DNA of 62,648 bases from Oscillospiraceae bacterium (lineage in GTDB: Bacteria; Bacillota; Clostridia; Oscillospirales; Oscillospiraceae), in contig SVLE01000004.1 of assembly GCA_015068065.1 (NCBI GenBank), forward strand, positions 1-62,648, in the 5' to 3' direction. This document shows positions 59,171-62,648 of this stretch, one piece after another. Positions within the stretch are counted from its first letter, which is position 1. Every line of letters starts with the position of its first letter. The position numbers and the translations under genes are program-made. Under the pieces are notes generated by a model that saw nothing but the letters and a program-made list of their open reading frames with translations, had not been told where the DNA came from and did no database searches.

Positions 59171-60190
59171 TCAGTTAAGGCCCAGGGCGCGGCGGGCGGC
59201 GCTTTCTGCGTTTGCGGTAAGCTGGCGCTGCCATGCCTGATAGCGGGGAGACCAGCGGAAACCGTTGCTTTTCAGCGCGGCGCGGGTGTCCTCGTCGGGC
59301 TTGTCGTCAAAGAGGATTTGGAGCCGGTCGGCTTCCAGGTTGCGGACGATCTCGCCGCCGTCAAACTTGGTGCTTTCGGCGGGCTGGGCCTGCTCGGCTT
59401 GTCGTTTGTCCAGCTCGGCCAGACGGTCGGCAACGCGCTTGATATAGCCTCGGCGGCTTTGGAGTTCGTAAGGCGGGAACGGGCAGCCGTACAGCTCCAA
59501 CGGGGAGCCGCCGCCCTTTGCGAATACGCCGGGCCGGGTCAGCCATTCGCGTTCCTTGGGGCCGATGCCGGGGCAGCCGTCCAGCGTTTTGTGCTTGCGG
59601 TAATAGGCATTGGCGGCCTTTGCATCATCCAGGGACTTTTGGTAGGCGTTGAGCTGATCGGTGAGAATTTCGCGGGCGTGGGGGTCGGCCAGGTCAACAG
59701 CGCCGGTGCCGATGCCCTTGATCTTGTCCAAGATGCCCTCGATCTGCTTGTATTCCTGAAACAAGCTGTCCCGGCGGGCGTTCTGCTTGTTCTTCTTGTT
59801 TACCGGGAAATTGGAGCCGCCGGAAATGAGGATGGAGGGGCAAGATGCCTCGTTGCGGTAATAGGCGTTGTAGTATTCGGCAAGGCGGCGGGCGTAGCGG
59901 TCAAGCAGGCTGTCCAGCTTGTCGTGGTAGTAAGGGCTGACGGCGGCTTTTTTGGATGCCACCAGCGCGGCAGCCTTGTCAACGGCGGCGCGGTATTCTG
60001 CCGTTGCGCTGCCGGGCTTATAGTCCCGCATGGAATTTGCGTCGTTGGCCCGGCGGGCGGTTGCCTCGCTGATCTCATAATAGCGGACAGCGGGGGCGGC
60101 CTCTGCGGTGGGTTGTTCGGGCTGGGTTTCGTTGGCGGCGGGGGTGATTTCCTCCGGGGCCTGGTCGATCAATCCGATCTGTTCATACAT
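59171..60190 (-). CDS. Large element protein with C-terminal FRWS motif, unknown function
   Basis: 339 residues. The acidic/Pro/Ala-rich N-terminus (TPAANETQPEQPTAEAAPA) is followed by a helical central region (EYNAYYRNEASC-like; DSLFQEYKQIEGILDKIKGI) and CPGIGPKEREWLTRPGVF. The end, RAALKSNGFRWSPRYQAWQR, is a motif shared by many phage and plasmid accessory proteins. Start ATG 60190 chosen for AGGAGG 8 nt upstream; the far longer frame upstream runs across two neighbouring genes and has shadow-like composition. Confidence 0.75.
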   Translation of the reverse strand: MYEQIGLIDQAPEEITPAANETQPEQPTAEAAPAVRYYEISEATARRANDANSMRDYKPGSATAEYRAAVDKAAALVASKKAAVSPYYHDKLDSLLDRYARRLAEYYNAYYRNEASCPSILISGGSNFPVNKKNKQNARRDSLFQEYKQIEGILDKIKGIGTGAVDLADPHAREILTDQLNAYQKSLDDAKAANAYYRKHKTLDGCPGIGPKEREWLTRPGVFAKGGGSPLELYGCPFPPYELQSRRGYIKRVADRLAELDKRQAEQAQPAESTKFDGGEIVRNLEADRLQILFDDKPDEDTRAALKSNGFRWSPRYQAWQRQLTANAESAARRALGLN

Positions 60191-60229
60191 GGCGTGTACC
60201 TCCTGTTTTGTGATTTGGTGCCGTTTGGC

Positions 60230-60272
60230 TGGGGTCGGGTCGCTTTCGCCGGTGCGGCCCGCCAAGGTTTCC
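60230..60272 (-). repeat. Repeated structured leader, copy 2
   Basis: Same 43-nt motif as copy 1 with one difference in the core (GAAACCTTGG against GACACCTTGG). Same hairpin CGGG-c-CGC [ACCGGCGAAA] GCG-a-CCCG. Ends 40 nt before the start at 60190. Confidence 0.75.
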
Positions 60273-60284
60273 GGGTTTTGTGGG

Positions 60285-60728
60285 TCAGTCAAGGCAAGTT
60301 TCGTAGCTGATGCGGTATTGCTGTTTGAGTTTGTCGTAGGCGCGGAGCGTGACCGTGTAGGTGTTGCGCTTTTCGTCGTAGTCGATACCGCGCCCGTGGA
60401 GCCGGGGGAGATCGTCGCGGAGTGGGCGGAGAAAGTAGTGCTTGCCATAATAGGCGAGATCGGCGGCGAAGTCGCAGCCCGTGGGAGCCTTTTGCATTTC
60501 GTAGCAGTAGGAATATTCGCCGGGCCTGTCCGCGTGAACGGCGGGAGCCTTTGCCGCTTCCAATGCTTCATAGTCGGGAGCGTAGCCGCAGAGATCGCCG
60601 GTGTCGGGGTTAAAACTGGCGGCGCACATATCCGGGACAAAAAGCGTTGTCTGTTCGTTGATCTGCTGGGCGTAGCCACCGGGGACTTTGGAAAAGGTGC
60701 CGGGGATGGGGCGTGTTGTTGCTGCCAT
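60285..60728 (-). CDS. Hypothetical protein
   Basis: 147 residues: MAATTRPIPGTFSKVPGGYA, PDMCAASFNPDTGDLCGYAP, LRPLRDDLPRLHGRGIDYDE. AGGAGG 7-8 nt before the ATG. The 117-nt leader has two hairpins (GCTGG/CCAGC; GCCGCCC/GGGCGGGC) and shares GCCCACCAGGG with leader copy 3, suggesting a diverged fourth copy. Function unknown. Confidence 0.68.
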   Translation of the reverse strand: MAATTRPIPGTFSKVPGGYAQQINEQTTLFVPDMCAASFNPDTGDLCGYAPDYEALEAAKAPAVHADRPGEYSYCYEMQKAPTGCDFAADLAYYGKHYFLRPLRDDLPRLHGRGIDYDEKRNTYTVTLRAYDKLKQQYRISYETCLD

Positions 60729-60845
60729 GGTGAAAACCTCCTGTTTTGTGGTTTTGGGTTTTGTGGCCCATGAGCGCCCGCCCTGGTGGGCGGCTGGACT
60801 TGCACCAGCGGCGGCGGATGCCGTCGGCCTTGCGGGCTGCTGGGG

Positions 60846-61772
60846 TTAGGCGACGCGGACATAGAACGCGGATTTTTTGTTGCTCCATTTTGCGCCTGCT
60901 GCCTTGATCGCGTCGGCGTGTTTCTCGGTATCGCCTGCCAGCCATACCACCGGCGCGGCGGTCTGTGCGCCCTTGATTGTGGCGGTCACGCCTGCCATAT
61001 CTGCAAAGCGGGCTGCAATCAGCTCGGCGGCGGTCTTTGCGTCCTGGGCGGGTGCCTGCTGGGGCTTGTTGTCGTCGGCTTCCTGGGCGGCCTGCTGGGC
61101 TTCCTGGGCGGCGGCCGGCGCGGCGGCCTGCTGGGCGATTTGTTCACGCAACCGGGCGATTTCGTTATTAGCCTGGGCGATTTCGTTATTGGCGGCGGTC
61201 AGATCGGCGCGGAGCTTGTCGGATTCGTTGTTGCTGGTGGCCTCGGTGAAATATGCCTTGACGGCGCGGGAGGCCTTTTCTTCCGGGCGGATGGGAAGCA
61301 CCATTGCAAAAGGCTCGTCGTTGTCGTAGGCGACGGCGGCGGACAGCGGGCCGGGGCTGCGGAGCATTGCGCCGGAGCGGAACGCGGAAACAAATTTGTT
61401 GTTGTAGAACGCTGCAAAATCCTTTTCCGCGTTGTAGTAGCAGCGGGCCGGGATTTTGCCGGTGTCCAGATCGAGCGGGCAGCGCGCCAGATTCCCGGCG
61501 TTCTCTGCGGCCTTGACGGCATCGGTAAAGACCTTTACCGCGTCAAAATTCTGTTCGTCGCGCTTGCCGTCCTTGTCGATGATCCAGTTACCCGGCTCGC
61601 ACTGGGTAGCGGCCTGGGCAACGGCGGCATATTCCAGCGGATTCATCTTGTACAGGAAATAGCCGTTGCAAAGATAGATCGTGCCGTCGTCGGCGGTGCG
61701 GCAGATGATCTTGTCGGAATTTTTCAGGGCCTTTGTTGCCTCGTTGGTATAATTGCCGGTGTACTTTTTCAT
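60846..61772 (-). CDS. Element protein with coiled coil and C-terminal KWS motif, unknown function
   Basis: 308 residues. N-terminal globular part (MKKYTGNYTNEATKALKNSD; TIYLCNGYFLYKMNPLEYA). An Asn/Ala/Gln-rich coiled coil covers residues ~180-235 (NNEIAQANNEIARLREQIAQ). The C-terminus reads DAIKAAGAKWSNKKSAFYVR and resembles the FRWS end of the 59171 protein. GGAGG 8 nt before ATG 61772. The N-terminal region could bind DNA, but I do not recognise it. Confidence 0.72.
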   Translation of the reverse strand: MKKYTGNYTNEATKALKNSDKIICRTADDGTIYLCNGYFLYKMNPLEYAAVAQAATQCEPGNWIIDKDGKRDEQNFDAVKVFTDAVKAAENAGNLARCPLDLDTGKIPARCYYNAEKDFAAFYNNKFVSAFRSGAMLRSPGPLSAAVAYDNDEPFAMVLPIRPEEKASRAVKAYFTEATSNNESDKLRADLTAANNEIAQANNEIARLREQIAQQAAAPAAAQEAQQAAQEADDNKPQQAPAQDAKTAAELIAARFADMAGVTATIKGAQTAAPVVWLAGDTEKHADAIKAAGAKWSNKKSAFYVRVA

Positions 61773-61813
61773 GCTGATAACCTCCAAAAATTTGATTGTC
61801 GGCCCTGGTGGGC

Positions 61814-61857
61814 TGGGGCTGGGTTGCTTTGAGCGGTGCAGCCCTGCTAAAGTGTCC
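61814..61857 (-). repeat. Repeated structured leader, copy 3 (diverged)
   Basis: Diverged copy whose hairpin is kept: GGG-c-TGC [ACCGCTCAAA] GCA-a-CCC. One C-G pair of copies 1 and 2 has become T-A, a compensatory change, and the loop keeps ACCG...AAA. Ends 42 nt before the start at 61772. Confidence 0.68.
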
Positions 61858-61868
61858 GCGTCCGGGGT

Positions 61869-62279
61869 TTACTTGCTTTTCTGCACCTGCAAGGCGCTGA
61901 AAAGATGCGCTTTCGCCATGTAGAAATGGGGGTCACTTTCGGGGGCATCCTGCCCGGCAGCGGCGGCAGCTTCGCGGGCGGCCTTGCCGGGCTTGTCGGT
62001 GTACTTCCAGAGGTTGCACACCAGCGCGGCGTGTTCGCCCTTTTTCACGCTGTACCCCATGCGCTTCCACTCCGCGAAAGTGTGGAAAGTATCGGCGGCC
62101 AGCATGGCGTTAAAAATATCTTCCTGGTTGTCGTCGCTGCCCTCGGCAACGGTGATCTTGACGCTGGCCCGGCGGGCGCTGATCTTGTCGGCGGGATAGA
62201 TCGCCTTGACCAGCTCGGCAAGCTGGGCGGGAGTAAAGGCGGCGCGGACAGTCTCAAAAATAATCTCGTTGTTAGTCAT
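61869..62279 (-). CDS. ArdC-N-like small protein
   Basis: 136 residues: FETVRAAFTPAQLAELVKAI, then TFAEWKRMGYSVKKGEHAAL and VCNLWKYTDKP, similar to the W-x-x-x-G-x-x-V-x-K-G-E element of ArdC/DUF1738 N-terminal domains of plasmids and ICEs. Ala-rich linker before YMAKAHLFSALQVQ. ATG 62279 chosen (GGAGG 8 nt upstream). First gene of the minus block behind the operator-bearing promoter. Confidence 0.72.
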   Translation of the reverse strand: MTNNEIIFETVRAAFTPAQLAELVKAIYPADKISARRASVKITVAEGSDDNQEDIFNAMLAADTFHTFAEWKRMGYSVKKGEHAALVCNLWKYTDKPGKAAREAAAAAGQDAPESDPHFYMAKAHLFSALQVQKSK

Positions 62280-62320
62280 GTTCATAACCTCCAAAATTTG
62301 ATTGATCGTTGTTTGCTGTG

Positions 62321-62380
62321 ACACGGTGCCGTGTCGCTTGCTGTGCCTGAAATATAACACGGTGCCGTGTCGCTTGTCAA
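62321..62380 (-). promoter_or_regulatory. Promoter of the minus block with two operator copies
   Basis: Minus strand: TTGACA (62380-62375), 18 bp spacer, TATATT (62356-62351). The spacer contains ACACGG-TG-CCGTGT. An identical 20-bp copy (ACACGGTGCCGTGTCGCTTG read on the plus strand) lies at 62321-62340 downstream of the -10. Two identical palindromes 36 bp apart, one between -35 and -10, indicate a repressor-controlled promoter. Confidence 0.85.
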
Positions 62381-62648
62381 GCGTTTTTTTGAAAAATTTT
62401 TCGTGGCCCGACTGTTCCCCCGTAGGGGGAAAATTTTTTGAGAAGCTGCGCCGGGGGCGTTTTTCCGGGGAAAATTTCTGTATTTCAACCCGTGGCCCAG
62501 GATGCCCAGCGGCAGCAGGCCAGCCCGGCAGCAGCCCCAACAGACCACCCCCGGCAGGCATACCCGCGCCCATGCACACGGGCGGAGCTGGCAGCAGGCC
62601 CGGCCCAGGACGACGGCCCCCGGCCCGCCGATCATCCGCGCCCAGCTC
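62381..62648. other. Right-edge non-coding or partial region
   Basis: No supportable gene. TTCCCCC-GTA-GGGGGAA followed by AATTTTTT (62413-62437) looks like a plus-strand terminator. The last 190 bases are GC-rich with Pro/Arg-like composition in all frames. Confidence 0.4.

Noticed and set aside
60191-60862. N-terminal extension of the 59171 gene to 60862
   Set aside because: The extension is Pro/Thr/Ser-rich, overlaps the gene at 60285 on the same strand and crosses a leader repeat. A strong ribosome site supports the start at 60190.
62282-62635. Open frame on the minus strand at the right edge
   Set aside because: It covers the operator-bearing promoter and a hairpin and has no ribosome site or family resemblance.
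45000-62648. DGR template repeat or reverse transcriptase elsewhere in the element
   Set aside because: Reading both strands by eye showed no second copy of the VR scaffold and no RT motif. A computed search could still change this.
1-62648. CRISPR arrays, rRNA or tRNA genes
   Set aside because: No regularly spaced repeats and no tRNA cloverleaf-like or rRNA sequence were recognised.

Overview
The window looks like chromosomal DNA of a GC-rich Clostridia member, most likely an Oscillospiraceae gut anaerobe of the Flavonifractor/Lawsonibacter/Pseudoflavonifractor type. I infer this from Firmicute-type gene content (Soj/ParB/Noc with a perfect parS, a T-box, a WalR-like box, RsmG, DUF1846, the YnzC family), high GC and strong Shine-Dalgarno sites; no database search was possible. 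The rsmG, parB, soj and noc genes and three parS-like sites place the left part near the replication origin.

Region 1 (1-23.7 kb) is read almost entirely from the minus strand. It holds a T-box-controlled hisS-aspS pair, a methylglyoxal-synthase-like gene with a remodelled active site, minD, rsmG, mscL, serS, the segregation genes parB-soj-noc, a cobalamin-riboswitch-controlled DUF4430/ECF uptake pair, a thiolase, a PrsA-like foldase, mfd, pth, prs, a stand-alone GlmU-type acetyltransferase and the proline operon proC-proB-proA.

Region 2 (23.8-44.9 kb) is mixed in strand. It holds a YtrA-type GntR regulator with its ABC exporter, a Ca2+-type P-ATPase, an M23 murein hydrolase behind a WalR-like box, pta, a strongly structured intergenic RNA candidate, a frameshifted gltS, an M16 protease, a NagD-type phosphatase, a BMP/NupOPQ-type nucleoside ABC transporter next to xpt, a YlmH-type S4 protein and a DUF1846 protein.

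Region 3 (about 45 kb to the right edge) is an integrated mobile element, prophage-like or ICE-like. Its plus-strand block (45.0-57.2 kb) is a tightly packed, translationally coupled run: HTH protein, dUTPase, many tiny zinc-ribbon proteins, a formylglycine-enzyme-fold protein whose C-terminus looks like the variable region of a diversity-generating retroelement (DGR), an IS110 remnant that cuts the downstream cassette and a DNA methylase, a radical SAM protein, a PAPS-reductase-like protein, a HUH rolling-circle Rep, an HD protein, a DUF1064 endonuclease and an ArpU/DUF1492-type regulator. A convergent terminator at 57.45 kb separates it from a minus-strand block (57.5-62.3 kb) of mostly unknown proteins. 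That block is driven by a promoter overlapping two copies of an operator-like palindrome, and a repeated leader motif that can form an RNA hairpin lies 40-42 nt before the start codons of three of its genes.

The most interesting items are the apparently orphaned DGR target next to the IS110 scar, the repeated structured leader of the minus block, the structured RNA between pta and gltS, and the MgsA paralogue whose substitutions cluster at catalytic positions. No tRNA, rRNA or CRISPR array was seen.
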